Shown: positions 1 to 11,806, numbered from the stretch's first letter. The stretch is 64,000 nucleotides of DNA from Odobenus rosmarus divergens (GCF_000321225.1 NW_004450563.1:625704-689703), one strand, 5' to 3'. The notes: generated by a model from the sequence alone, not told the origin. Translations and numbers: made by a program.

Positions 1-500
1 ATTTTGGGTGTATTTTGGTCTGTTAGAAGAAAGTGCCTCCTAAATTTTTAAGGAAAGAAAGACTTATATATGTACAAAATAAGGGTTGATATGATGAAGG
101 GATGGAATATGACTATAAAAATGAAAATTATGAAAAATTTCAAAAAATGAATTGATCAGGAGGTGTTTGAAAAAATAAAGAAGAGGATTAAAAGGAAGTA
201 AAGAAAGAAAGAAAAAAAATGGGAGAGAAAATGATCAGGCAGGAGACCAGAAAAAAGCCATACACTAGAGATTTAGGGTATATTTTGATATGTTAGAAGA
301 AACTGTATCTCAAAATTTTAAAGAGATAATAACTTATATATATATGACAAAAATAAAGGTAACTACTATGAAGGGATAGAATATAACTCTAAAAATGAAA
401 AATAAAAATGTTTTTTTTAAAAAAAGGGATTGATAAGATGTTGGTTGGAAAAGGGAAAAAAAAATTCAAAAAAAAAACAGTTAAAAAAAATTAACTTTGA
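1..500 (-). repeat. Two diverged tandem units of about 267 bp in the L1 5' UTR
   Basis: The stretch from position 1 (GTATTTTGGTCTGTTAGAAG near 10-28) recurs from about 275 (TATATTTTGATATGTTAGAA). Both are followed by an A-rich part, a TTATATAT run, ATGAAGGGATGGAATAT versus ATGAAGGGATAGAATAT, and a poly-A/GA-rich end. The offset is about 267 bp. The units are clearly homologous but diverged, so the duplication is probably an old property of this L1 lineage rather than of this copy. Confidence 0.75.
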
Positions 501-639
501 AAGACTAATGAATCATGGTAAAAAACCATGAATTTTATGTGCAGTATTCTCCTAGTGCCTGAGTTCTCCCGTTCTCATTGATCGGTAAACTTGGTTTTGG
601 CTGGCTGTTCCTGCCAATCTTCTGGGGGAGGGGCCTGTT

Positions 640-1420
640 GCCGTGGTTCCCAAATGTCTTTGCCGGAGGCAGAACTGCCCCGCCCTTGCTGGGTCCGGGC
701 TAAGTAATCAGCTCAGGGTTGCTCTTGGGTGCTTTTGTTCCCTGCAAGCTTTCCGTACAGCATTGGAGGACGAGAGTGAAAATGGTGGCGTCCCAAACTC
801 CGCCTGGGAGGAGCCGAGAACTCAGAGCCCTGCTCCTCAGTGCGTCCCCAGAGAAAAGCAGTCAGTCACTCCCATCTCCGCGGTCTCCAGCCGCACTCCG
901 TGCTCACCCGGCCTGTGACTGAGCGTTTATCTCTGGCGCCTGACTCCGTGTGGAGTCTCCAAACCCAGCAGATCCCTGCGGTGCGCTCCCGCGCCACTCC
1001 TCCAGGGGCAGGTAGGGGAGTCTCCCCGGATATGCTGCTTGTTGGGTCCCTGCTGGAGGAGCAGTGGCCCGACTGTTTCGCCGATCACAGTTTATGGCAA
1101 CCCCGAGCTGAGTGCTTGCTCCTCAGCTGTCTCTGCAGCCGGCTTCCCCACTCCGATCCCTGGGAGCTCTTCTGCACTCAGGCACCCCCGGTCTTTCTGT
1201 GACCCCGAGGGTCCTGAGACCACACTGTTCCGCGAGGGTTCGACCCCCCGCTTAGCCACTGGAACGACGTCCCTCAACGGAGCCGACTTCTAAAAGTTCC
1301 AATTTTGTGCTCTGCGGCTCTATCACTTGCCAGAAGCGGCCGACGGAGGCCCCCAGCCCCGCCGTCTATCCTCCCGAATATCGCCTCGGATTTACTTCTC
1401 CGCACGTCCCACCTTCCAGA
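640..1420. promoter_or_regulatory. CpG-rich L1 promoter block
   Basis: This is the only long CpG-dense segment in the window, with dozens of CpG pairs against a CpG-poor AT-rich background. It lies wholly within the L1 5' UTR, so it is most simply the internal L1 promoter island and not a host gene promoter. No activity can be shown from sequence. Confidence 0.6.
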
Positions 1421-1555
1421 AAGTGGTCGCTTTTCTGTTCAGAGAGTTGTTGCTATTCTTTTCCTCGATCTCCTGTTGAGTTCATAGGTGTTCAGAATGG
1501 TTTGATCCCTAACCAGCTGAATTCCTGAGACCAGATGAAATCCAGGTCTCCTACT

Positions 1556-1577
1556 CCTCCGCCATCTTGCTCTGCCA
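1556..1577 (-). promoter_or_regulatory. YY1-like site at the L1 5' terminus
   Basis: On the minus strand the sequence AAGATGGCGG (GCCATCTT on the plus strand at 1,561-1,568) sits at the very start of the element. YY1 binds an AAGATGGC core. In human L1 a site of this kind near the first bases positions transcription start. The role here is inferred by analogy. Confidence 0.55.
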
Positions 1578-2464
1578 CATGTTAGGTTTTTTAAAAAAAA
1601 CTGAATGCTTAATGTATTCTTAAGTAGTTACTTCAATAAATATGTATTGATGTACAAAAATTTTCTGTCTGGTATTAGAGCATATGCAAAGATGAAAATC
1701 AAAATTATCCCTTACCTTAAGTTCTTTAAATATACTTTAAAATGTGGATAAATGCCCATATAGCCCTAATACACAAATAGAATAAGTGCTATCATAGAAG
1801 AACAAAAGTCTATTTAAACACAGGGGAGGGAAAAAATAATATCTATATGGAATAGATCTGTCACCAAAGTCTCCGTTTTATAGACTGCTATGAAAAATAC
1901 ATGAAGTTATCTATATAGGATGTTTATTGTGAATTAATAAATATGCTTTACATCCGGTCATTCTGAGAACACAACTGTATGGGAATAAGAAAACGAAAAC
2001 AAAAACATATTTTTCCAGACAGTTATAAGATAGAAATTTCAGAGTTTCCATGAGACTTCTACTATATAATAAACACAAACTGACAAGACAGTGTAATAAA
2101 TGGAACTGCAACCGTATAATCAATCACAGTCATTATTAAGAACCATCAGTCTTCTAAAGTGGTAGGTCTCAACAATAAATGGCCCTGGTAATTTTATTAA
2201 TATCTTAAAAATAAAACCTATGACACCTTTCTTTTTGGTGCTGAGGAAAAAAAATTATTTATTTATTTATTTATTTATTTAATAAACCATTCTGTTTTGC
2301 CTTTGCTCAGTTATTATGTAAATGATGAATTTATATCATATATGAATCCAGCTGTACTTCTTATAAAAACATTCTGACACTATAGTCTTTGAAAAGTTGG
2401 ATCTGTACTTGTCAAGCTTCATTTTTTTTTTTTTTTTGGCTATTTATGGAAAAAAAATTTATAA
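1578..2464. other. AT-rich DNA, no gene seen
   Basis: No exon, RNA gene or transposon is recognisable apart from the short TTTA repeat listed separately. Open frames are short and interrupted. Confidence 0.5.
2252..2283 (+). repeat. (ATTT)n simple repeat
   Basis: About eight tandem ATTT units follow an A-run. This could be a stand-alone microsatellite or the tail of a decayed minus-strand retroposon; no body is visible next to it. Confidence 0.75.
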
Positions 2465-2476
2465 ATGATGTTGAGA

Positions 2477-2655
2477 GGGGTGTCTGGGTGGCTCAGTCAG
2501 TTAAGCATCTGACTCTTGGTTTTGTCTCAGGTCATGATCTTAGCAAAGAGTTTGCTTGAGATTCTCTCCTCCTTCCCCCTCTGCCCCTCCCCCTGTTCTC
2601 TCTCTTTCTCTCTCTCTCTCAAATAAATAAAATCTTAGAAAAAACAAACCTATAT
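2477..2655 (+). mobile_element. Carnivore tRNA-derived SINE (SINEC), internally deleted
   Basis: The head (GTGTCTGGGTGGCTCAGTCAG) is followed by a shortened middle lacking the GGCTCC segment, a CT-rich block and an AAATAAATAAAATC tail. The 12-bp target duplication ATGATGTTGAGA lies at 2,465-2,476 and 2,656-2,667. Confidence 0.9.
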
Positions 2656-2667
2656 ATGATGTTGAGA

Positions 2668-4769
2668 AGAAAAAGGACAGTCTTCAAAATGATCAACTTT
2701 TCATAATTTTAACAGAAAAAGCATATATTAAACAAACAGTAGAAATATTATAATTCAATACTTTGGCATTTATAGCATAAAATATATGTCAGCAACATAC
2801 ACTGTAAATGTTGACTTTTTTAAAAATTATACTCTAAAATACTTTTAAAGTTGTCATTAAAGGAAAGTGGAAATTTTATCCTACCCTTTAGGTGAGCTAT
2901 ATAAAAGCAGTATTTAATATATGTTCAGTGTTATGTCTTCAAATATTTTTCTGCACTTAGCTATAAATCAGAAAAGTAAATCTCAGAGTTTTATGCATCC
3001 CTACTGATTGGAGAGGATAAATCTTTTGTTTAATATTTTCAATTATATTATTACTCCTAATATTATTTATGGGAACCTGGCTTTCATATGAAAATGTGTA
3101 GGAAGAAAAACAGGTCAAGCACCTGTTCGAATTCGAATACATTCGAATTCTCACTCAAATAAGTTCACAATTTTCATGGAGAGAGTTTTTATCAGCAACT
3201 ATAGAGGTTGCTAAGAAAAATTAAAAAGACAAAGGAGCAACTGAAGCAGGTGGGTTTGCCACTAAACAGATGGGCTTAAGAAACAGTGAAAAAAATGATT
3301 TCAGACAGAGGGAAAAGAGTGAACATTAATCAGAATGCTATTCCAAGTATATAGGGTTGTGTGAAATGAGCTGTGAAGTTTGGAGTGGGTGAAGAAGACA
3401 AATTTATAACGTGGAGGCATACTTACAACGAAACAGTTATAATATTTGAATTTCTCACTTCTTTGTCATTAAAAGATCTTAAAATCCTTGAGAGCATGGT
3501 CTAAGAATTGGTTACATTTGCCTAAGGAAGAGCTTAGCTACATTTGCATTTTTTCTTAGTTTATAGCAAAATTCTTTAAAAATGCTGTGCTTAAAGATAC
3601 TTTATTTTTGTCTGAAAATCTCACAAGAATATAAGCTATATGAATAATGATATTTAATTATTGAAAACACCTTATCTTGATAGTTTGCCTTTATATTTCA
3701 TGCTGTACATATATGCTTGTTTTCTTTTGATTTATAAATTCAAATGCCTTTAGAGGGTAAGCAATTTTCATTTACAGATTAAAAGGCTGGTATAAAGCAA
3801 TAGTTGTGGTGAAGTTCTAGAACTAAAGATATTGGAACACCTTTTTTTTTTTAACATTCTGCTAGCTCAACAAAAACAAGTTAAATGCAGGTTATGAGGC
3901 CTGAAAAATTCTAGAATGACATAGGTTAAGCACATGCTTACTCTGGACAAGTCCAGCAATTTACTTAGGTAACCTTGCTTTCAGAGAAAAATTTGAAACT
4001 TACATAATTGATGAAATATCAACTTTACTTCATTGTACATGGCAACTTAGAACAACTTAAGTACTTAAGTACTTAATAATTACTCATTTAACTCTAATCA
4101 ATCTCGTCCCTTTACTAGAAGTCAGGGCCCAAATTCAGTCACCCTGCTGCCAGCATACCAAACTCTTACCTTTTCTTCCCTCCTTTGCACCTGTCTGTCA
4201 AAAGCAGAATGGGGTATGGACTCCTATGGTTAGGACTTGGTTCTTGCACCTGTTAGCTGAGATCTGTAAGAGACAATGGCATGAAAACCAAGATTTGTGT
4301 CAGTATAATTTATGGCCCAGTAATCCCATTAGGTTTACCTACATATGGTTCAGTAATCAACTTCCAATACCATTCTCCAAAATGACCAAATTCAAATCAA
4401 GTCTACATTTTTCGAGCTGCTTTCCCCCATGACACACTCATTCCTACTTGCATCAAGGATAAGTCTTGCTAACTGGGTGCTAAATCTATCCCAGTATGCC
4501 CATTTAGGGTCTTTTCTATTTTTCATTCTGTACCTCACTTGAATTTTTAACCTTTCTGTCCTGCTGCTTACTTTCCATTACTATGTAAGTACTAAGTGAT
4601 AATGGGAAGTCAAACATGATAAAGGTATAAGACATATAAATGATATTTAGCAACATGTAGTCATTGGTAAACTTAGAATAGTTTCATTCAACTATCAGGG
4701 CATAGGAAACCAGTTATCAGCAGATGCTCCCTTTCAATCCTTTTCCCCTATTATCATAAGAGTAATTCC
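2668..4769. other. AT-rich DNA, no gene seen
   Basis: No exon structure or recognisable transposon. It contains a TTCGAATTCGAA palindrome at 3,126-3,137 and an AAGTACTT tandem at 4,055-4,076. The 68-codon open frame at 4,226-4,432 resembles no protein I know and is probably chance. Confidence 0.45.
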
Positions 4770-5260
4770 TCAATTATATAATTCTGGCAACTTCAGTAAT
4801 CCAGTTAAAATACTTTCATGGCTTCCAATTTCTCTCAAGATATTATATACTTAGCTTAGAAAGCTCAGCTAAGCATAATACATTTCTTCAAATATGCCAT
4901 TTTTTCTTGACTTTGGCAATTCCTTTGGGTTGGAATAGTCCTAAACTATTCTTCACTTGCTCCATCAAGACCACATTCTTAAGATGTTGTTATTTCATTT
5001 TGGTGTATGTGGGGGTTTATGTGTATGTTTTAATCTCTAAACTAAATTAGATCCTCATGATGACTGCACCCATTGATTGAAAATTTTATTTTTAATACTG
5101 GTGTCACTTAGCTTATATAAAATGCTTATATATATTTAATTCCCATGAAGGTATAAACTTTGTCTTTGTGACCTGCAAATAAACCATCAGGGGATTGCAC
5201 AATTTAAAAAATCTATTAAGTGAATGAATGCATGATTGAATTAATTGATGGATGGACAGA
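4770..5260 (+). mobile_element. Probable L2 LINE 3' remnant
   Basis: The order of short blocks resembles the 3' part of mammalian L2. There is a CATGGCTTCCAATTTCTCTCA-like block, a TTTGGCAATTCCTTTGGGTTGG-like block, a CCATGAAGGTATAAACTTTGTC-like block, and a GTGAATGAATG end. Divergence is high and the edges are approximate. Confidence 0.5.
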
Positions 5261-5729
5261 ATTGTCAATGAATGAGTAAAGGCTACTTTGTGAAAAATCT
5301 GAGGTTACAGAGTTAAAAATCTATGCTAAAGACTGAGTTATATATTTAAATCAAGGCTGGGATAAAAAAATAATGTGCACTTGAGGGAGGTCCATAAAAG
5401 ACTAGGAAATGCAGATTTTTTGGGGGGTGAAATTTATGAAGTTATTGCATGAATCCTGACAAATCGTTATTGTACTTAATTCTCATGATGCAGTAGAAAT
5501 GATAAAGGGATGGGAAAGATAATCTTTACTTCTCCATGTAACAGAGACTTGGTTAAGTACTTTACTTCTCTAAACCTATTTCTATCAGTAGGGCCAGATG
5601 ATATTAATACCTATTTAAGGGCAAATTAAATAATTAATTAATTAAATTATTAATGATTTGCATATGCCAGTCACAGAGTAGGCATTTAACATTACTTGGA
5701 GTTACATTTCTTATGTCATGGGTCTCTTT

Positions 5730-5957
5730 TTTTATTTACTTGCTTATTTATGTTTTAGATAGAGAGAGTGAGTGCCTGTGTGAGCAAGGGAGGGAGGGGG
5801 CAGGGCAGAGGGAAAGTGAGAGGGAGAGAGAGAATCCCAAGTAGGCCCACACCAAGTGCAGAGTCAGACACGGGGCTCCATCTCACAACCCTGAGATCAT
5901 GACCTGAGCTGAAATTAAGAGTCAGAAGCTTAACTGACTGAGCCACCCAGGCGCCCC
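5730..5957 (-). mobile_element. Carnivore SINE (SINEC)
   Basis: Tail at the left and head (reverse of GGGGCGCCTGGGTGGCTCAGT) at the right. Target duplication, GTCATGGGTCTCTTT versus ATCATGGATCTCTTT, lies at 5,715-5,729 and 5,958-5,972. The open frames overlapping it are SINE-derived. Confidence 0.93.
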
Positions 5958-6114
5958 ATCATGGATCTCTTTATATGTTATTGTCTGGTTCCTAATAATC
6001 TTCTGGCTATTTTTGGATCAGGCCCAACCCAGTCACTCACTGATAACCACATAAAATGTGTAAATACACAGTTCCTATTACCATCACAGAGTGAAAGTAG
6101 GAAAACGATAGTTT

Positions 6115-6905
6115 TTGGTAGTTCACTCATTCAACAAATATTCATTCAAAAACATACCAAATGCCAGAATCTGTCTAGATCCTGGAGATACAGTAATTGA
6201 CACTTGCTGATAAGTGTTATGAAGAAAAAATAAAGGATGGAGAAATGGTAGTGCCATGTTTCAACCCGGAGTTATGGTTTGAATTGCACTTTTAATAGAG
6301 TTGTCAGGGAAAGGCTTTCTAAAAAGATGACACTTTATCAAAGACCTGAATATGTATGAAAGGAGAGGGAATAGCAAGTTCAAGGCCCTGAGGCTGAAGG
6401 GTGCCCAGCATATTTAAGGAATACTAAGGTTGGAACAGAATAAGTGGAGTATTAGAGGAGGTCAGAATAAAGATTAATCATAATAACAATAAGAGGACTA
6501 GATCATGTAGTTTTCTTCTACTTAAGAGTAAGAAGGGAAATCATTAAAGAGTCTGAGTAAATGAAAGATATGATAGGACCCAGGGATATGGACAGCAAGA
6601 TTTGAAACCATGAAGGAGATATAATATACTGTGTAGAGAACAGACTATAGAGGCAAGCTTAAAATCAGTAAGACTGGTGAGAAAACTATCACAGTAATCC
6701 AGGAAAAAGGATTATGAAGGGTTGAAATGGGGCAGAAGGTGGGGAGGCAGTGACACATACAGTGTCTGAAAGGAGAATCAACAGGACTGACAGATCACAC
6801 AGGGGATGTTAAAGAGTAGAGAGAGTAATGACTCCAAGTTTCTTATCCTGTGTAACTGCTAGTTTCTGCAAAGTAGAAGGTTGTCATAGAAGCAGGTAAG
6901 GGTAG
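6115..6905 (+). repeat. Old mammalian interspersed repeat, family unassigned
   Basis: It begins with TCATTCAACAAATATTCATTC and later shows AAGGCCCTGAGG, GATCATGTAG, CAGTAATCCAGG and ACTCCAAGTTTCTTATCC in the order of a repeat I recognise from many mammalian genomes. I cannot name the family with certainty. A related copy split by SINEs lies at 50,100-50,990. Confidence 0.5.
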
Positions 6906-8230
6906 GGTGTGGCAGGGGTACAAATATGTTTTCAGGACCCCTTCAAGAGAGGAAGTTCATCCAGCTCAGAGGAAAATGGCTAGCTGATGGCTGCCAGCTT
7001 CTAGTTCCTTCAGGTTTGCTTCAGCCCTCAAGCCAACATTATGCTTTTCTCAGGATGGATCCAGCAGAAGAGCTAAAGAAGGTGATGGTGCCGCTTCTGG
7101 GGAAGGAGTGAGAAAGTCATTCAGGGACCTAGTCATTTTCATCCAACATGAGACACTTCTAAAAAGGGCAATCTTTGTTTCAGAGCTTCTCACTGAGCTT
7201 GCAGAAACTAACAGATCAGCATCCTGGTCTAATAACTCCCCCAACTAAATTATGTTTCTTCCCTTTAACTTTCACAGCTGTAAGCCGTGACAAGTCTTTT
7301 GCACTCCAAACTCACTGTCTGCAACAAGAATTTTCAGATTTTAAGGGAACAGTCTGTCCTAGGGAATTAATTAATCTAAGAAATCAAATCATCCCACTTG
7401 GTCCAAATCTCTACAGAGAACAAAGTACGGCACTGGTGTGTGCATCAAGTGTGAGCAGAGAAATGACTCAACTTTCCTTTGGGCATGAGCATCTGCTTAT
7501 ATGGCTGGAGCACTTTCATGTCCAAAACTCTAGATGAACCTTCCTCAGGCAAAAATGGTGGTATTCCATGAAGTCTAACTGTTTACTTCCACATGAATGT
7601 TCTTAAAATGTGTGAGATCAGCTGTCATAGTTTCTTATCTCTTCCCTCATTTTAAGCAAAGTATTATGATTTTTTTCTAACTTTCCTTGTACTTGTCATT
7701 TCCTTTTTGCTGTTAGCACTCTATTCTGACAACCCAAAACTTAAGAAATTTCTCAGAGTAGACCACCCGGATTATTTCATAGGTAAAAAGCAAAATGTAG
7801 AAAATAGTAGTGTTAGCATTTACTTAAAATTTTTATTATTATGATTTTAAATACGGCAAATATAGTATCATATTGTTTATAAATATACTGATATATATCT
7901 GTTTGTATATTTATGTGTGTGTGGTTTTATTATCTATGGCTACAACTATATTTAATCACTTATGTAGTAAAAAGGGCATTAGATTTAAAGACACAAACCT
8001 AAATTCCTAATTCTGATTATGCTAATTCTTTATGTATCTGATATAGCCAAGTCATACTGCTTGACTTTGGGTTCCTTATTTTAAAAAAGTGGTATAATAG
8101 ATGTGAACATTTTGTAAACCATATAAATACATAGCTATGAACACAGATAATTACATAGTTATGACGTGGTTGTTGGTTTAAATGTTTGTATGTCAAACTG
8201 GCTAGCTCATCTATCACTAAATGTTTGATA
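6906..8230. other. No gene recognised; longest non-transposon open frames here
   Basis: Base composition is more balanced at 6,920-7,560 than around it. That part carries a 120-codon open frame at 7,175-7,537 (plus) and a 61-codon frame at 6,926-7,111. Neither translation resembles a family I know and no flanking splice pattern is convincing. 7,970-8,130 faintly resembles a MIR element on the plus strand. Non-coding is the default reading. Confidence 0.4.
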
Positions 8231-11200
8231 CCCGATTCAATTAGCAGTTATCCATGCAGTTTAACAGGCATGAATCACCTAGCCCATTTGCAGTTAATTG
8301 ATTACTTGATGATAAACTTGTAAACAGTCAATCTAATTAATCTTGGAGGATGAGCCTAAAATATTGTCTAAAGGTAGAGTTATCATGCAGTTGTCCATTT
8401 ATTCATTTTGCAAAGTATTGTTCAGTATTTATTGTATTTCAGAGGAAATGTGCTAGGTCTAGTCCAATACTGTGGCACTCTGATAAAATATACAACAAGA
8501 TTATTGCTTAAACATTCACCCTCAATACCTTAAAAAATGTAAATAATAATAAAATATAAATATGTAAATTCAAGATATTTTTAAATTCCAAGACATAGTT
8601 CTGCTTTTTTATACTGATATAAATTACCATTATTTCTCTTTAAACATAATTTATATAAAGAGTTAAAACCATTTTATTTTAATTTCTCTTCAAATTTGAC
8701 ATGATATATAATGGAATGCCATTAATATGAATGAAAACCTGAACTATATATATATGTATATATACATATACATAAACACATATACATATATAAACACACA
8801 CTTATAAATAAATTTATTATTATGGAAAACATGTCTTATATATTATGTATTTTGTATGGAGATACACAGAATTGGGTCATTTTACAAAGAATTCATAATA
8901 CTTGTGTATAATTTTAAGAAACAGATTAAATCATCCATCCACCCATCCATCCTTTATTCTATACTGTATAATGTTTTGTTTGTTTCCTTCTGTCATTAGC
9001 CCAATTTCTCTGAATGTGAAAGGTGCTTAATACTCATTTGGCTCTTATTTCTGAAAATCGCTTATCAAGAGCTAGAGGCATTTACTACATTATATATAGA
9101 CACAAAGTACCATTTAGTCACTGCTGGGTAAACTGTTCCTTTAAAAAAATCATTTTTTGCATTCACTATATATTTATCTCATTTGGGAAATGAAATATAA
9201 ACTTATATTGGAGAAAGAAGAGATGAAGTTTGAGGGATGGCTAGTTTTGTTTGTTTTGTTTTTTGGATTTGGGTTGGTTCTAAAAGCACAGTGTATGTAA
9301 CAAGAGAGATCATTATGGTTTCCCTTTGATGTGTGAGCCTCTCTATGTAGTGTGTATTGAAAGCTGGCAATTGAAATCAGAATGTGATGTCCACTTCACT
9401 CATCCTTCCAGAACAGACTGCATTCCTCTGAACTGACATAGAATTGATACATTCTAGTATGATTCCATCACTAAAGACAGCTCAAAATGAGAAGTAAATT
9501 TCATAGAGCTCTATGGATTCCCTGTAGCTCTAACATTTCTGAGTGGACACCCATTTTCTCAGAAATTTCTGGAGTTCTCAGAAGATGGTAGCGCAGTACA
9601 AATGATTCTTAAACCTATCCATCTGTACTGTCTACATTGCTTTAGAGTTTTGGAGACAATGAGAGAAATCAGCATATATATCCTTCCTATTTTCCCTTAG
9701 CATATACTGTAGTTTCTTATATACTAATAATATAACTTTATGTAGAATGTCAGCCAAGTCTCTCAAACCAAATGAAAACATAAACGTATCAGCCCCCAAA
9801 TCAGAACACATTTGCAAACCTCCCAGGCCAAAGAACTACACATTTTGAATACATTTCCATTAAGAAAAGCTGCCATATGCATACAGCTTAAATATCCATA
9901 CCTTTTCGGTTTTGCTCATTACTAATTTTAATGGGACTTTGTGTAATCAGAATAATGCCAAGGTATAAACTGAATATATTTCTGTAATGAAATCGAGATA
10001 ATGATTATGGCTTTATGCATGTAATGTGATAAAGGCAATAGTGAGTAATTTTGGAGGCAATTACTTTACATAATATTTTTATTATGCATTATTTTCATTT
10101 AGAAAATTTTGTTGAAATAAAACAAGTGCATTTTCAATTTCAATGCTGTTGTGTAAATAATATGCAGCACAATCTGATGTAAAATTTTTAAAAGTTAGGA
10201 TAATATGACTACTGCTAGATGTTTTATTGTAATCTTAATATTCTCTAAACAGTTTAGAAACCTAAAAAATATAGTTGCATTATGTGATGGCCAATATAAT
10301 AATTTAATCCTTTAAAGAAAGATCATAATCACCTTCACTATCAGTCTTTTGGATTAAATTATGACTGTTAGGACTAGGACATACTATTACGTAAATAAAT
10401 TGGAAATCTTCTAATCATAATAGGGAAGAAAAAAAATGTAGTCTTCCACAAAAGCAACATAGACTGGCTCTAAAACCTAAGTGTCCATCAGAATCAAGAT
10501 AGAAATCTTGTCATATATTAATTCCTGCATGGCCAATGCAGATATTCTTATACATTTGGCCTTGGAACTAGTTAGAATTGTATTTTTCAGAAGTAGCTTA
10601 GGTGATCCGTGGTCTTGTAATGGAAATCTACCTCTGCACAGAGCAAAACTAAGTTGCAACAGTTAAGGAATGCCTTACCTATAAGCAGGATAGGTGACTA
10701 CATTCAGAGGAAACAGAATTATCTTACTGAAAACAAAAGATTTTTCCCATGCATAGATAATTTGGCATTTTGACAACTTCATTTATTATAAGCAGTTCAA
10801 GCTCATATATTCATGCCCAAGTATATTTTGAGACACTTCTCTAGACTGTTCAATATTATGAGGTTGCCAAACTTACTTTTTATATTTTTATATATTTTCA
10901 ATCTTGAAATATATAAAAGATTATGTGATATATATGTATATACCTAATTTAAAGATTAACAAAATGCCAACAATTTATATAAAGACACAGAATATTATCT
11001 GAAGTTTTGAAGAACCTACAATCCCTCCTGAATTCAATCTCTCTTCTTCCCAGAGGTAAATATTATATTGATTTTAGTGCTATTATTCCTTTGCTTTTTG
11101 TTTGATGGATGGATGATCATCAAAATATTTAAAATCAAGCAATGAACAACCAGAATGGATGCTGCTAGGTAGCACTGGCATGGGGTCCTGGAGGGCCCAT

Positions 11201-11597
11201 ATGTGCCAGGCATGAGTCCATGTAGATATTATAGGGAGTGAAGCTAGCAGTTTGGGATGAAGTAGGAGGGAGGGTCTCTCTAAATGTAAATATAACATGA
11301 CTCCTCGTAGGAGGTCCCAAGTCACACACATTGACATTTCTTCCAATAGAGAACCACTAATTTTCCTAGCTCTAGGTCTATGTGGCTATACCAGTTAGAA
11401 CACTGAAATAGTTCCACACTCTTAACTGAATAGCTGTAATAGCTTGTCATACTGTGTCTAGCTGGGTCCTACCTAAACATTAAGCAACTGAAGTTTATTC
11501 CTCACCAAGCAGAGGTCATCCTGGGCCCTGCTCCTCTGGCATTTGTGTTTTTGGCTTTTAAATTTTCTGAATTAAATGTATTAAAATGTTAAAAATT
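8231..11597. other. Repeat-poor AT-rich block, no gene seen
   Basis: About 3.4 kb contains no SINE, L1, LTR or DNA transposon that I can recognise, unlike the rest of the window. It holds one AT/CA microsatellite and a cluster of TAAT-type sites at 8,290-8,345. Open frames are short. It could be conserved regulatory DNA; that is inference only. Confidence 0.4.
8736..8803. repeat. AT/CA-rich microsatellite
   Basis: Alternating TATATA, CATATA and CACACA runs, imperfect. Confidence 0.75.
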
Positions 11598-11806
11598 GGG
11601 GCTCCTGGGTGGCTCAGTTGGTTGAGCGTCCAACTTTTGATTTCAGCTCAGGTCAGGATCTCAAGGTTATGAGACTGAACCCCATGTTGGGCAGACTCTG
11701 CGCTCAGCTTGAAGCCTGATGTGGGACTCCATTACACGACTCTGAGATTAACCTGAGCCGAAACCAAGAGTTGGACATTTAACCAACTGAGCCACCCCGG
11801 CACCCC
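11598..11806. mobile_element. Inverted pair of SINE heads (heads outward)
   Basis: The left part reads as a plus-strand SINE head from 11,598 (GGGGCTCCTGGGTGGCTCAGTT). The right part is a minus-strand head ending at 11,806 (reverse of GGGGTGCCGGGGTGGCTCAG). They meet near 11,700-11,720 with no A-tail on either side. The result is an imperfect palindrome of about 209 bp directly abutting the 3' end of the neighbouring L1. Confidence 0.75.

Larger units (their letters stand above)
1..1577 (-). mobile_element. LINE-1 5' UTR, young carnivore type (element cut by window edge)
   Basis: Read on the minus strand, the element starts near 1,577 with a GCAGAGCAAGATGGCGGAGG start and runs leftward through a GC- and CpG-rich segment (about 1,420-640). 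It then enters an AT-rich segment with two similar units (500-1) that leaves the window before ORF1. The start and the order of segments match the 5' UTR of carnivore LINE-1 as I know it; the subfamily is not assigned. Many retained CpGs suggest a fairly recent, originally full-length insertion. The 3' end, ORFs and target duplication lie outside. Open frames in this block are not genes. Confidence 0.85.

Noticed and set aside
643..1528. Several overlapping GC-rich open frames, resembling a gene with a CpG-island promoter
   Set aside because: The block is an L1 5' UTR; the frames are mostly antisense to the element and show no protein family.
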